Assembly: GCA_035575715.1 (NCBI GenBank)
Contig: DATLXN010000017.1
Coordinates: forward strand, 18,847-82,846
Length of the DNA stretch: 64,000 nt
DNA from: JACCSI01 sp035575715
Lineage (GTDB): Bacteria > Acidobacteriota > Vicinamibacteria > Vicinamibacterales > UBA2999
Direction: 5' to 3'
The position numbers were made by a program, and so were the translations under genes. Of the stretch, positions 15,494 to 23,692 are shown piece after piece; position 1 is the stretch's first letter; the number at the start of each line of letters is the position of its first letter. The notes beneath the pieces were generated by a model. That model saw only the letters and a list, made by a program, of their open reading frames with translations. It was not told where the DNA came from and made no database searches.

Positions 15494-17850
15494 TCCGGGG
15501 TGCCCTTGCGGCATTAGCGCTGGCGTTTGCGCTGGCGCACGTTCCGTATCTCGTTTCTTCGCTGGAAGACATCGACTCGGTCAATTTTGCGCTCGGGGTC
15601 CGTGACTTCGATGTCGCCGAGCATCGTCCGCACCCGCCCGGCTATCCGATTTACATCGCCCTGGGCAAAGCCGGCGTACCGATGGTGCGTGCGGTGAGCG
15701 GAGTCGCCTCGCCGGCGACGATCGAAGCGAGGACGCTGTCGGTCATCGCATTGATCGGCGCGATGGTGGTGATCCTCGTGCTCTATCGCGTCCTGACATG
15801 CCTGAGACGCGCGGACGACGAGTTCATTCGCCCGCCGTGGTCGACCCTCGACCCGATCGCGCTAGCCGCGACGGCGTTGACGATCGCCTGCCCGCTGTTT
15901 TGGTATCTCGGCGTGCGTCCGATGAGCGACGTCCCCGGTCTGGCGGCGGCATTGGCGGCGCAGGCCGCACTCGCGCTGGCGTGGTGGCGTCAGCAACGTG
16001 ACGCTGACGGCGACCGACGCCTCGCGCCTGAGCGCATCGGTGCGTCGGGACGCATGATCGTGCTCGGCGCGCTGCTCGCAGGTCTCGCCATTGGCTTCAG
16101 GTCACAGAACGCGTTCCTGACTGTGCCGCTGTTGTTCGGCGTGCTGGTCGACCGCATCGGGCGAGGCGTCGCCGGCGCGATGATCGGTGGAGCGGTCGCG
16201 TTCAGCGTTGGTGTGTTGGCCTGGGCGGTTCCGCTGGTGGTGGCGAGCGGCGGGTGGACCGCCTATCTAGGCGCGCTCGGATCGCAGGCCGGCGAGGATT
16301 TCGCCGGCGCTGAGATGCTCTATCTCAACCCCGCGCCACGGCTGGCCGCCTTCGCCTTGATGCGCACGCTGATTTTTCCCTGGGACTCGATCGCGCTTGG
16401 TTCAGTGGTCATCGCACTCGCCGCGGTCGGCGTCGTCGCATTATTTACGCGCGATCGACGCGCCTTGGCCGCAGTCGGCCTTCTCACGATCCCGTATCTG
16501 ATTTTTCATCTGCTGTTCCAGGACACGCATTTTGTGCGCTATGCCCTCCCGCTGGTGCCTGCGGTGGCGTTTCTCGCTGTGCATGGCTTGACGCTGCTGG
16601 CCCGCCGCGCCGCCTTGCCGGCTACCGGACTACTGGCACTGTGGGCGGTGGCAACAGGTGCGCCGACGCTTGCAGCGTATGCGAGTCAACCGAGTCCGAC
16701 GGCGATGGCATTTGCGGAGATCCGCGCGGCGGTCTTGACCTCCGTCCCCGCGACCTCCGTCCCCGCGACCTCCGTCCCCCCGACCCGTCCGGGCGCGTTG
16801 GCGCTGCATCAGACATTTCGCCGTCCCCTGGAAGCCGATCCGGTGCCGATCGCGCGCATTCTGGCAGCGCCACCCCGCCGCGAGTGGCTCGAGTTGGTGC
16901 GTTACTGGAGAGATGGCCACATCGAACCAGTCTGGTTTCTCGCCGACCCGAGGCGCAGTGATCTGGCGCTGATCGATCCGCGCAGCCGTGCCGACCGCAC
17001 CGACTTCGCGTGGCCGTTCACGTCACTGTCGGAGCTCGGCGGCATTCGCCCGCTTGGCCTGACCTGGTATCGCCTGCCTGCCCCCGGCTGGTTTGCTGAG
17101 GAAGGATGGGCGCTGACCCCGGAAACCGCGGGCATTGCGCGTGTGACCGGGCAGGGGCCGGCAATCGCGCCGATCACGGCCTGGGTGCGCCGGCGAAATG
17201 AAGCGACGATGATGCTGATCGGTGGGCGACATCTTGGCGCAACCGGCGACGGGCCGGTCACCTTCCGCGCAGCCGTGGATGGCAGGGAGGTCGCCGCGTG
17301 GGAGGCCTCAGCCGGATTTTTTGTCAGGGAGATTGCACTCCCCGCCGGCGCGCTCTCCGGCGACGGGCCGCTCGCTCGGTTGACCCTTGCCTCGACCGCG
17401 CGCAGTGGCAAACCGATCGCGACCGCCATCGAACAGTTCGACCTGCAGTCGGAGGGCGCGCTGATGTGGGCCTACGACGAAGGCTGGCACGAGGCCGAAT
17501 ACAACCCGGCGATCGGGATGTGGCGGTGGACCTCGAATTACTCGACCCTGCGGATTCTCAATGCGACGACGCCCATTGCGGTCACGATCCGGGTCGAGCA
17601 GCCCAACCGGTATTTCGATCAGGCGCCGCAGGTCCGGCTCAAGACCGGCGACCGCGTGGTTGGCGAAACCCGGTTTGACACGAACGAATTGTGGAGCGTG
17701 ATCGTGCCGCTCGATGCCCTGCAGGCCTCAGGCGGTCGTTTGACAATCGAGACGGATGAGGTCTTCGTCCCGGCGGACCGTGACGGCGGGGACGACCAGC
17801 GGCGCCTGAGCTTGCGCATCTTCGGCGTGAATATCGCAGCTCAGCGTTGA
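15490..17850 (+). CDS. Polytopic membrane protein, GT39/PMT-like N-terminal part
   Basis: 786 residues from GTG 15490, overlapping larE by 4 bases. The N-terminal 400 residues hold roughly ten hydrophobic helices. An early extracytoplasmic loop IDSVNFALGVRDF followed by HRPHPPGYPIYIALGK has the acidic residue expected in the first loop of GT39/ArnT-type lipid-linked sugar transferases. The C-terminal 350 residues are soluble, beta-rich and presumably periplasmic. Three tandem SVPAT units (16741-16785) lie at the junction. Substrate and exact family are unclear; a glycosyltransferase acting on a polyprenyl-linked sugar is an inference. Confidence 0.75.
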   Translation: MIRGALAALALAFALAHVPYLVSSLEDIDSVNFALGVRDFDVAEHRPHPPGYPIYIALGKAGVPMVRAVSGVASPATIEARTLSVIALIGAMVVILVLYRVLTCLRRADDEFIRPPWSTLDPIALAATALTIACPLFWYLGVRPMSDVPGLAAALAAQAALALAWWRQQRDADGDRRLAPERIGASGRMIVLGALLAGLAIGFRSQNAFLTVPLLFGVLVDRIGRGVAGAMIGGAVAFSVGVLAWAVPLVVASGGWTAYLGALGSQAGEDFAGAEMLYLNPAPRLAAFALMRTLIFPWDSIALGSVVIALAAVGVVALFTRDRRALAAVGLLTIPYLIFHLLFQDTHFVRYALPLVPAVAFLAVHGLTLLARRAALPATGLLALWAVATGAPTLAAYASQPSPTAMAFAEIRAAVLTSVPATSVPATSVPPTRPGALALHQTFRRPLEADPVPIARILAAPPRREWLELVRYWRDGHIEPVWFLADPRRSDLALIDPRSRADRTDFAWPFTSLSELGGIRPLGLTWYRLPAPGWFAEEGWALTPETAGIARVTGQGPAIAPITAWVRRRNEATMMLIGGRHLGATGDGPVTFRAAVDGREVAAWEASAGFFVREIALPAGALSGDGPLARLTLASTARSGKPIATAIEQFDLQSEGALMWAYDEGWHEAEYNPAIGMWRWTSNYSTLRILNATTPIAVTIRVEQPNRYFDQAPQVRLKTGDRVVGETRFDTNELWSVIVPLDALQASGGRLTIETDEVFVPADRDGGDDQRRLSLRIFGVNIAAQR
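16741..16785 (+). repeat. Three tandem 15-bp units inside the membrane-protein gene
   Basis: Three copies of a TCCGTCCCCGCGACC unit (the third with one change) encode SVPAT repeats. Because 15 is a multiple of 3, copy-number change would keep the frame. Confidence 0.85.
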
Positions 17851-17882
17851 CACGATCAGACTCAAGCTTGTAAGCTGCAGCC

Positions 17883-18461
17883 ATGACCGTACTTCAGCGC
17901 ACTGCCGGCCTCGTCGCGTTCTGCGTCCTCATCAGCCTCGGCGCCGCCGCGTGCGCCAAGAAACCTGCAGCCGTCGTGCCCGTCGCGCCCCCGCCGGTGG
18001 CCGCAGCGCCGGCCGCGCCGCCAGCGCCGCCACCTCCTGCGCCGCCGCCGCCGGCACCCGCCGCGGCGGCACTGACCGAAGAGGATATTTTCAGCCGCAA
18101 GTCACTCGAGCAGCTGAATTCAGAACGGCCGCTCGGCGATGCTTACTTCAACCTCGATCAGCACACGCTGCGTGACGACGCCCGCGCGCCGTTGCAGAAG
18201 AACGCTGATTGGATGAAGCGCTGGACCACCACCCGCATTACTGTGGAAGGCCACTGCGACCAACGCGGTTCGACCGAATACAACCTGGCCCTTGGCGAGC
18301 GCCGCGGTAACGCCGTGAGAGATTACCTGGTCAGTCTCGGCGTCCCGAGCGAGCGGATTGAGGTGGTGTCGATGGGGAAGGAATCGCCGTTCTGCAGCGA
18401 ATCAAACGAGGCGTGCTGGCAGCAAAATCGCCGCGGCCACCTCGTCATCACCGCGAAATAA
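17883..18461 (+). CDS. pal: Peptidoglycan-associated lipoprotein Pal (OmpA-like)
   Basis: 192 residues. The lipobox is SLGAAAC, followed by a long Ala/Pro linker. The OmpA C-like domain contains VEGHCDQRGSTEYNLALGERR, the peptidoglycan-binding stretch conserved in Pal. It anchors the outer membrane to the cell wall and normally works with TolA, TolB and TolQR, none of which is in view. The C-terminal FCSESNEACWQQNRRGHLVI is standard for Pal. Its 3' end overlaps the convergent glutaredoxin-like gene by 14 bases. Confidence 0.93.
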   Translation: MTVLQRTAGLVAFCVLISLGAAACAKKPAAVVPVAPPPVAAAPAAPPAPPPPAPPPPAPAAAALTEEDIFSRKSLEQLNSERPLGDAYFNLDQHTLRDDARAPLQKNADWMKRWTTTRITVEGHCDQRGSTEYNLALGERRGNAVRDYLVSLGVPSERIEVVSMGKESPFCSESNEACWQQNRRGHLVITAK

Positions 18462-18684
18462 GCATCGTCGCGAGATCGCGCTCGGTCAGCGGGCCGCGCG
18501 CGATCTCCACGCCGTCGCGCAACAGCACCGGGATCTCGTAGCGATAGCGTGCCCACAGCCCATCGTCTGCGGTGATATCGATCTCGTCGATGGTGAAGTC
18601 GAACTCGACGCACAGATCGTCGAGCGCCGCCCGCACGTCTTCACAGAGATGACAGCCTGGCTTGGAGTAGAGAGTGAGCGTCAC
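18448..18684 (-). CDS. Glutaredoxin-family small thiol protein
   Basis: 78 residues, a single thioredoxin fold with CxxC at residues 11-14 (SKPGCHLCEDV), the cis-Pro in EIPVLL and a following DG. This is the DUF836/glutaredoxin-like type. It lies 7 bases downstream of pyrF and may be in the same transcript. Redox partner unknown. Confidence 0.85.
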   Translation of the reverse strand: MTLTLYSKPGCHLCEDVRAALDDLCVEFDFTIDEIDITADDGLWARYRYEIPVLLRDGVEIARGPLTERDLATMLISR

Positions 18685-18691
18685 GCTCGCC

Positions 18692-19396
18692 TCACTGCGC
18701 GATGTTGGAAGCGATCTGTTGCGCCGCGGCGCGTGGGTCGCGGGCAGCCGTGATCGGACGGCCGATCACCAGGTACGAGGCGCCGGCCGCGATGGCTTCC
18801 GCAGGCGCCATCGTGCGCACCTGATCATCAGTGGCCCCGCCCCCGGATCGAATGCCCGGTGTCACGATGGTGAAATCCGCACCACAGGCCTCGCGGATGG
18901 CGACAATCTCGAGCGGCGATGCGACGACACCGTCAAGGCCGGACTCCTGCGCCAGACGCGCAAGGTGCACGACGTGAGTCAGCACAGCGTGCGGTACCCC
19001 CGTTTCGTGAAGCTGCGCGGCATCGAGGCTGGTCAACACGGTCACCGCAATTACTAACGGGCGTGCACTGCCGCGTTTCTCGGCGGCTTGGACGGCCGCA
19101 TCGGCAGCCGCGCGCATCATCTTGCGGCCACCCGACGCGTGCACGTTGACCATCCATGCACCGGTACTGACCGCGGCGGCAACCGCGCCAGCGACGGTGT
19201 TCGGAATGTCGTGAAACTTCAGATCGAGAAAGGTGCGCTCGCCGCGCTCAGCAATGGCGCGAACGATTGCCGGGCCTTCGGCGGTGAACAACTGTTTGCC
19301 GATTTTGAAGCCGCCAACCGTGCCACTCAGGCGATCGACCATAGCGGTGGCGTCCTGCGCGGTGTCGACGTCGAGAGCGACCAGCACGCGATTCAT
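18692..19396 (-). CDS. pyrF: Orotidine-5'-phosphate decarboxylase
   Basis: From ATG 19396 the protein starts MNRVLVALDVD, the usual N-terminus. A GTG at 19438 is also in frame and would overlap pyrD by 20 bases, so the start is uncertain. The catalytic LDLKFHDIPNTV (D-x-K-x-x-D), TPGIRSGG and VIGRPIT phosphate-binding motifs are present. It makes UMP from OMP, the last step of de novo pyrimidine synthesis. It is the third gene of the run pyrK-pyrD-pyrF. Confidence 0.94.
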   Translation of the reverse strand: MNRVLVALDVDTAQDATAMVDRLSGTVGGFKIGKQLFTAEGPAIVRAIAERGERTFLDLKFHDIPNTVAGAVAAAVSTGAWMVNVHASGGRKMMRAAADAAVQAAEKRGSARPLVIAVTVLTSLDAAQLHETGVPHAVLTHVVHLARLAQESGLDGVVASPLEIVAIREACGADFTIVTPGIRSGGGATDDQVRTMAPAEAIAAGASYLVIGRPITAARDPRAAAQQIASNIAQ

Positions 19397-19418
19397 TTTC
19401 TGCACACCATCGGCAACT

Positions 19419-20393
19419 TCAGCAGTGTTCTTTGTCACAAGTTGTCACAACGGGGCCAGGCTCCGGATGCACGGCCGTCCGCGGCGACGTGTCGACGCTG
19501 CCGATCAACTCGGTCACCTTGCCAACCTGATGGCGGAGCATGTAATCGTCGAGGCCGTCGAGGACCTTGTTCCAGACAAACGGATCCGTGAAATTCGCGG
19601 TGCCAATCTGTACCGCGGTTGATCCGGCGAGCATGAACTCAACGGCATCCGTGGCATCGGCGATCCCGCCCATGCCGATGATCGGAATCTTAATCGCCCG
19701 AAAGCACTCCCACACCATCCGAATGGCGATCGGGCGGATCGCCGGGCCGCTTAACCCACCCAGCATGTTCGACAATCGTGGCCGGCGTGTTTCGACGTCG
19801 ATCGCCATCGCCAGAAACGTATTGACCAGCGACACCGCATCTGCGCCTGATTCCTCTGCGGCGCGGGCGAACGACGGCACATCGGTCACATTCGGCGTCA
19901 GCTTGGGAATCACCGGCAGCGTGGTCACCTTGCGGACCGCCGCCGTCACCTGGGCGGTCCCGATCAGGCTGCAGCCGAACTGGATGCCGCCCTCCTTGAT
20001 GTTCGGGCACGAGATGTTCAACTCGATCGCCGCCACGCCTTCAGCGTCAGAGAGGACACGCGCGACCTCGGCATACTCGTCGAGCGTCGTGCCGCAGATG
20101 TTGACGATGGTGCGCGCCCCGCGTGCGTGGAGCAGTGGCAGTTTCTCTCGGACAAAGCGATGCACGCCAATGCCCTGCAGCCCGATCGCGTTGAGCATGC
20201 CGGCCGGTGTCTCGGCAATCCGCGGTGGCGGATGTCCTTCGCGCTCGTTCAAGAACAGGCCCTTGACCGCCACACCGCCAAGGCGCGACAGATCCACCAC
20301 CTCCTCGTACTCGACGCCATAGCCGAAGCAGCCACTGGCAGCAATGATTGGATTGGGTAGTTCGAGCGCACCAATCCGCACGCGCAGGTCCAT
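19419..20393 (-). CDS. pyrD: Dihydroorotate dehydrogenase, class 1B catalytic subunit
   Basis: MDLRVRIGALELPNPIIAASGCFGYG opens the FMN-binding barrel when read in two parts; the catalytic Cys lies in ELNISCPNIK and the FMN site in GMGGI. The ATG at 20393 overlaps the pyrK stop as TGATG, which supports this start over one 6 bases upstream. With PyrK it forms the NAD-dependent class 1B heterotetramer. The last residues (VVTTCDKEHC) are not conserved. Confidence 0.94.
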   Translation of the reverse strand: MDLRVRIGALELPNPIIAASGCFGYGVEYEEVVDLSRLGGVAVKGLFLNEREGHPPPRIAETPAGMLNAIGLQGIGVHRFVREKLPLLHARGARTIVNICGTTLDEYAEVARVLSDAEGVAAIELNISCPNIKEGGIQFGCSLIGTAQVTAAVRKVTTLPVIPKLTPNVTDVPSFARAAEESGADAVSLVNTFLAMAIDVETRRPRLSNMLGGLSGPAIRPIAIRMVWECFRAIKIPIIGMGGIADATDAVEFMLAGSTAVQIGTANFTDPFVWNKVLDGLDDYMLRHQVGKVTELIGSVDTSPRTAVHPEPGPVVTTCDKEHC

Positions 20394-21205
20394 CAACACT
20401 TCTCCCAGACGATGGTCGATCCGTCGAACACCGGACCGGTGACGCAGGCGCGTACGAAGTGCGAATGTTCGGAGCCGTTACGCACCGGGATCACGCAGCT
20501 GTAGCAGCCACCAAGTCCGCACCCCATCACCCGTTCGACCGACACTTCCGACGGTTGCCGATACTTCGCCGCCAAACGCGCCACGGCTTCGAGCATCGGT
20601 TCTGGCCCACAGGCATACAGCATCGCGCGGCCCGCGTCGGGCAGTTGCGCAAGCGATTGCTCCAGCGGAATAGTGACGCGGCCGTGGGTCCCGCGCGATC
20701 CGTCTTCCGTGGACAGGATCGTCGTCACGCCGAGTCGTTCAAAGAACTCGAGGTAGAACAATTCGCGTGCGCTCCGCGCACCGTAGAACAGGGTGGTCTG
20801 GACCTGGCGATGCGAAAGTGATTCTGCGAGTGTCGCGAAGGGAGCCAGGCCGACTCCGCCGGCGATCAACCACGCCTCACCGGCCACGGTTGGGGAAAAG
20901 GGCTTGCCGAGCGGGCCCAGGCACGACACGCGCCCGCCGGCCTCGAGCGCATACAGGGCCCGCGTGTTGCGGCCGGCCCGTTTGTTCAAAATGCTGATCG
21001 CCCTAACGCGCCCGCCCTCGCGAATCACCTCGAACACTGAAAAAGGGCGGCGCAGGATCGAGTCTGGCAGTGGCCCCGCTTTGACCATGACAAATTGACC
21101 GGGCTGAGTCAGTTCGCCGATCTCGGGTGCGGCCATGGTCAGCACGTTGTAGTCATCGGATAAGCGGACGTTGCTGATCACGTCTGCATGCACGTCGACG
21201 GGCAT
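20393..21205 (-). CDS. pyrK: Dihydroorotate dehydrogenase electron-transfer subunit
   Basis: 270 residues. FAD-binding RPFSVFEV, the NAD domain GGVGLAPFATLAESL, and a C-terminal [2Fe-2S] cluster formed by MGCGLGGCYSC and VRACVTGPVF define PyrK. It passes electrons from the PyrD FMN to NAD. It is the first gene of the minus-strand pyr set; the spacer to the divergent phosphodiesterase gene is almost entirely heptamer repeat. Confidence 0.93.
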   Translation of the reverse strand: MPVDVHADVISNVRLSDDYNVLTMAAPEIGELTQPGQFVMVKAGPLPDSILRRPFSVFEVIREGGRVRAISILNKRAGRNTRALYALEAGGRVSCLGPLGKPFSPTVAGEAWLIAGGVGLAPFATLAESLSHRQVQTTLFYGARSARELFYLEFFERLGVTTILSTEDGSRGTHGRVTIPLEQSLAQLPDAGRAMLYACGPEPMLEAVARLAAKYRQPSEVSVERVMGCGLGGCYSCVIPVRNGSEHSHFVRACVTGPVFDGSTIVWEKC

Positions 21206-21211
21206 TAGGGA

Positions 21212-21278
21212 ATTATAAGTGCTGAGTGCTCAGTGCTCAGTGCTTAGTGCTTAGTGCTGAGTGCTGGTGCTGGGTGCG
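21212..21278. repeat. Heptamer array (AGTGCTG / AGTGCTT / AGTGCTC)
   Basis: Eight or so units of AGTGCTN occupy nearly all of the spacer between pyrK and the divergent phosphodiesterase gene. Any promoter for either gene must lie in or beside the array. I see no consensus promoter. Confidence 0.9.
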
Positions 21279-21289
21279 TAGAATGTGAC

Positions 21290-23050
21290 GTGCGCTTTCT
21301 GCGGATGTTGTCGAACTCGGCGATCGCTGGTGCCGTGGCTGCGGGCTATCTGACGATTCTCGTTCTCCATCTCAACCCGACGTTCCCGTTATCGCTCGAC
21401 GCCGTTGTGCCGCTGGCGCTGGCGATGGGGCTCGCCTACGGCGTCAACCTGACGGCTGTGTTCTACGTACTGATCGTGCTGCGGCAACTCACCGCAAACG
21501 AGGTGTTGTCGCCGGGATGGCTGAGCGTCCGCTTGTTGTCCTGGCTGTGCACCATCGCAGCTGGGGCCGGTGCGACGGTGATGTGGCTCAATCTGCGTGG
21601 TTACGGCGCGGTGCTCGAGCCACAGGCGCTGAGCCGCATGACTGCCGGGGCGATCACGGTGACCGCGTCTGCAGGTGTCTTCCTGTTGATCGCGTTGGCA
21701 CACATCGGCCGCCGCGGCGGCGCGGTCAGCGCGCTACTGCTGACGTCGATGATGGTCATTTCGCTGGCCGCACCGCTCACCGCGAGAGGGTGGGATGACG
21801 CGACGACGCTGGTCGCACGATCGACGGCGCCGGTGGTCGGGCTCGAATGGGCGCCGCGCGCGGGCCGGGTCACGGTCATTGCGCTCGATGGCGCGACGCT
21901 GGACGTTATCTCGCCAGCCGTCGCGGAGGGCCGACTGCCGAACTTCGGCCGCATCTTCGACGGCGGGGCCGTGCTGCATCTCGCGACGTTGCAGCCGACC
22001 CAAGCCGAGCCGGTGTGGAGTGCGGCGGCGACCGGTCGAGTCCCGGTTGCCAATGGCATTCGCGCATCGGCGCTCTATCGAGTTCGGGCCGGCGGCCCGG
22101 CGCTTGAACTCTTACCCGACTATTGCTTCGCACAGGCGCTGGTGCGATTCGGCGTAATGAACGAAACCCCGCACGATTCGCGGTCGCTCCTGTCGCGCCC
22201 CCTCTGGAACATTCTGAGCGACGCCGGCATTTCGACTGGCGTGGTCGGCTGGCCGCTGACCGACCCGGCCCCTCCGGTCAATGGCTTTGTGATCAGCGAT
22301 AACTTCCATCGCCTGAGTAGCGCTGAACTTGGCCTGGAGGGCGGCACGTCGGTCGCCCCGGCAGAACGATTTGCTGACGCCAGAGCAGCGCTGACCACCA
22401 ATCCGCTTCCTGATCCGGTGGCCGTCGTGTCGACTGGAGGCGAGACACCGCAAGGCGACGCCGACGCGCGTGCGGACCCGGCGCCGATCGCCGCCGACCG
22501 GATGCACCTGCAAATTCTTCGCGCCTTTGAGATGGCGATACCGACGCAGTTTACGGCTGTCCGCTTTCCCGGCCTCGACGCTGTCGGCCACTACTTTCTT
22601 CGTTACGCGAACCCGTCGGCCTTTGGTGATGTCTCCGAAGAGGAGCGCCGTCGCTATGGCCGCGTGCTTGGTGAGTATTACGGTTTCATCGATAGCGTCG
22701 TCGGCCGCGCCGTCGATACGCTTGGACCCGACGATCTGTTGCTCGTCGTCTCGGCTTTCGGAATGGAGCCGCTCAGCCCTGGTAAACGCGTTCTCGAGCG
22801 CGTCGTCGGCAACGCCCGTCTGAGCGGGACCCACGAACGCGCGCCGGATGGTTTCCTGCTGGCGTTCGGCGGCGCCGTTGCACCAAGCCGCCCCGCGCGC
22901 GCCTCCATCCTCGATCTCGCCCCGACCGTTCTGTACTATCTCGGCCTCCCAGTCGGCCGCGACATGGACGGCTTCGCCCGCACCGATCTCTTCCGCCCGA
23001 ACTTCACCGCCTCCCGTCCGATCACCTTTATTCCGACCTACGGCAGGTGA
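21290..23050 (+). CDS. Membrane-anchored alkaline-phosphatase-superfamily (nucleotide pyrophosphatase/phosphodiesterase) protein
   Basis: I chose GTG 21290 (MRFLRMLSNS); an earlier in-frame GTG at 21254 lies in repeat sequence. About five hydrophobic helices fill the first 165 residues. A catalytic domain of the type I phosphodiesterase family follows: VTVIALDGATLDVISP with the metal-binding Asp and nucleophile Thr, LPNFGRIFDGGAV, then PVWSAAATGRVP. VRFPGLDAVGHYFLRY and SGTHERAPDGFLLAFGG supply further metal-binding His/Asp. Substrate unknown; a lipid or glycan phosphodiester is possible given the membrane part. Confidence 0.82.
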   Translation: MRFLRMLSNSAIAGAVAAGYLTILVLHLNPTFPLSLDAVVPLALAMGLAYGVNLTAVFYVLIVLRQLTANEVLSPGWLSVRLLSWLCTIAAGAGATVMWLNLRGYGAVLEPQALSRMTAGAITVTASAGVFLLIALAHIGRRGGAVSALLLTSMMVISLAAPLTARGWDDATTLVARSTAPVVGLEWAPRAGRVTVIALDGATLDVISPAVAEGRLPNFGRIFDGGAVLHLATLQPTQAEPVWSAAATGRVPVANGIRASALYRVRAGGPALELLPDYCFAQALVRFGVMNETPHDSRSLLSRPLWNILSDAGISTGVVGWPLTDPAPPVNGFVISDNFHRLSSAELGLEGGTSVAPAERFADARAALTTNPLPDPVAVVSTGGETPQGDADARADPAPIAADRMHLQILRAFEMAIPTQFTAVRFPGLDAVGHYFLRYANPSAFGDVSEEERRRYGRVLGEYYGFIDSVVGRAVDTLGPDDLLLVVSAFGMEPLSPGKRVLERVVGNARLSGTHERAPDGFLLAFGGAVAPSRPARASILDLAPTVLYYLGLPVGRDMDGFARTDLFRPNFTASRPITFIPTYGR

Positions 23051-23073
23051 AAATCAGCACTTAGCACTTGAGC

Positions 23074-23079
23074 TATACT
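23074..23079 (+). promoter_or_regulatory. Possible -10 box of the pyrRBC operon
   Basis: TATACT lies between a small heptamer repeat and the PyrR-binding hairpin. No good -35 is seen at normal spacing. Transcription starting near 23086 would keep the CUCUU/AAGAG stem of the hairpin. Confidence 0.35.
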
Positions 23080-23123
23080 CCCCTTCTCTTTAACTGCGGA
23101 CCCGAGAGTTCGCGAAGAGGGGA
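23080..23123 (+). promoter_or_regulatory. Probable PyrR-binding hairpin that hides a ribosome-binding site
   Basis: The upper stem GCGGA (23096-23100) pairs with TTCGC (23109-23113) around the loop CCCGAGAG (23101-23108). The loop matches the conserved CC-N-G-N-GAG core of PyrR-binding loops. The lower stem CTCTT (23086-23090) pairs with AAGAG (23115-23119), and CCC (23081-23083) with GGG (23120-23122). The 3' strand GAAGAGGGGA is the Shine-Dalgarno of the ATG at 23127. PyrR plus UMP would stabilise the hairpin and block translation, as shown for mycobacterial pyr operons. No terminator hairpin of the Bacillus kind is seen. Confidence 0.65.
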
Positions 23124-23126
23124 TTC

Positions 23127-23162
23127 ATGCAGACCTGCCAGAAGGTCGCGCCATGCCGGTAG
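23127..23162 (+). CDS. Possible leader peptide overlapping the pyrR start
   Basis: An 11-residue frame, MQTCQKVAPCR, starts 4 bases after a strong Shine-Dalgarno (AGGGGA) and stops at TAG 23160-23162, inside the first codons of pyrR (ATG 23153). Such an arrangement can couple pyrR translation to the leader. pyrR also has its own weak AGAAGG site. Confidence 0.45.
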   Translation: MQTCQKVAPCR

Positions 23163-23689
23163 TCATGGACGCCGACCGCATCTCACGTGCGCTCACGCGC
23201 ATTGCTCACGAAATCGTCGAACGGAATCGCGGCCTCAGTGACATCTCGCTCGTCGGTGTCCGTAGCCGAGGTGTGCCGCTGGCCAAGCGCATCGCCGACG
23301 CGTTGAAAGTCATCACCGGTGACGATGTCAGCACCGGCGCGCTCGACATCACGCTGTACCGCGACGATCTGATGCGGCACCAGGTTGGACCACAACCGCT
23401 GGTTCGCCGGACCGAAATTCCGTTTTCAATCGACGACCGGACGATCATCCTGGTCGACGATGTGCTCTACACCGGACGCACCACACGTGCGGCGCTCGAT
23501 GCGTTGGTCGACTTTGGCCGTCCGCGGGCGATTCAGCTCGTCGCACTGGTCGATCGCGGACACCGCGAACTCCCGATCAAAGCCGATTACGTCGGCAAGA
23601 ACGTGCCGACATCACGGCGTGAAAGTGTCCAGGTTCGCCTGCAGGAAATCGATGGCGTCGACGAAGTCGCCATCCACGGCGAGGAGTAA
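23153..23689 (+). CDS. pyrR: Bifunctional pyr operon regulator / uracil phosphoribosyltransferase PyrR
   Basis: 178 residues. The PRPP motif is IILVDDVLYTGRTTRAALDAL. The N-terminal MDADRISRALTRIAHEI and the LVGVRSRGVPLAKRI stretch are typical. PyrR senses UMP and binds a hairpin in the pyr leader mRNA; a matching hairpin lies just upstream. ATG 23165 (MDADRIS) is an alternative start. pyrB begins 3 bases after its stop. Confidence 0.93.
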   Translation: MPVVMDADRISRALTRIAHEIVERNRGLSDISLVGVRSRGVPLAKRIADALKVITGDDVSTGALDITLYRDDLMRHQVGPQPLVRRTEIPFSIDDRTIILVDDVLYTGRTTRAALDALVDFGRPRAIQLVALVDRGHRELPIKADYVGKNVPTSRRESVQVRLQEIDGVDEVAIHGEE

Positions 23690-23692
23690 GCC

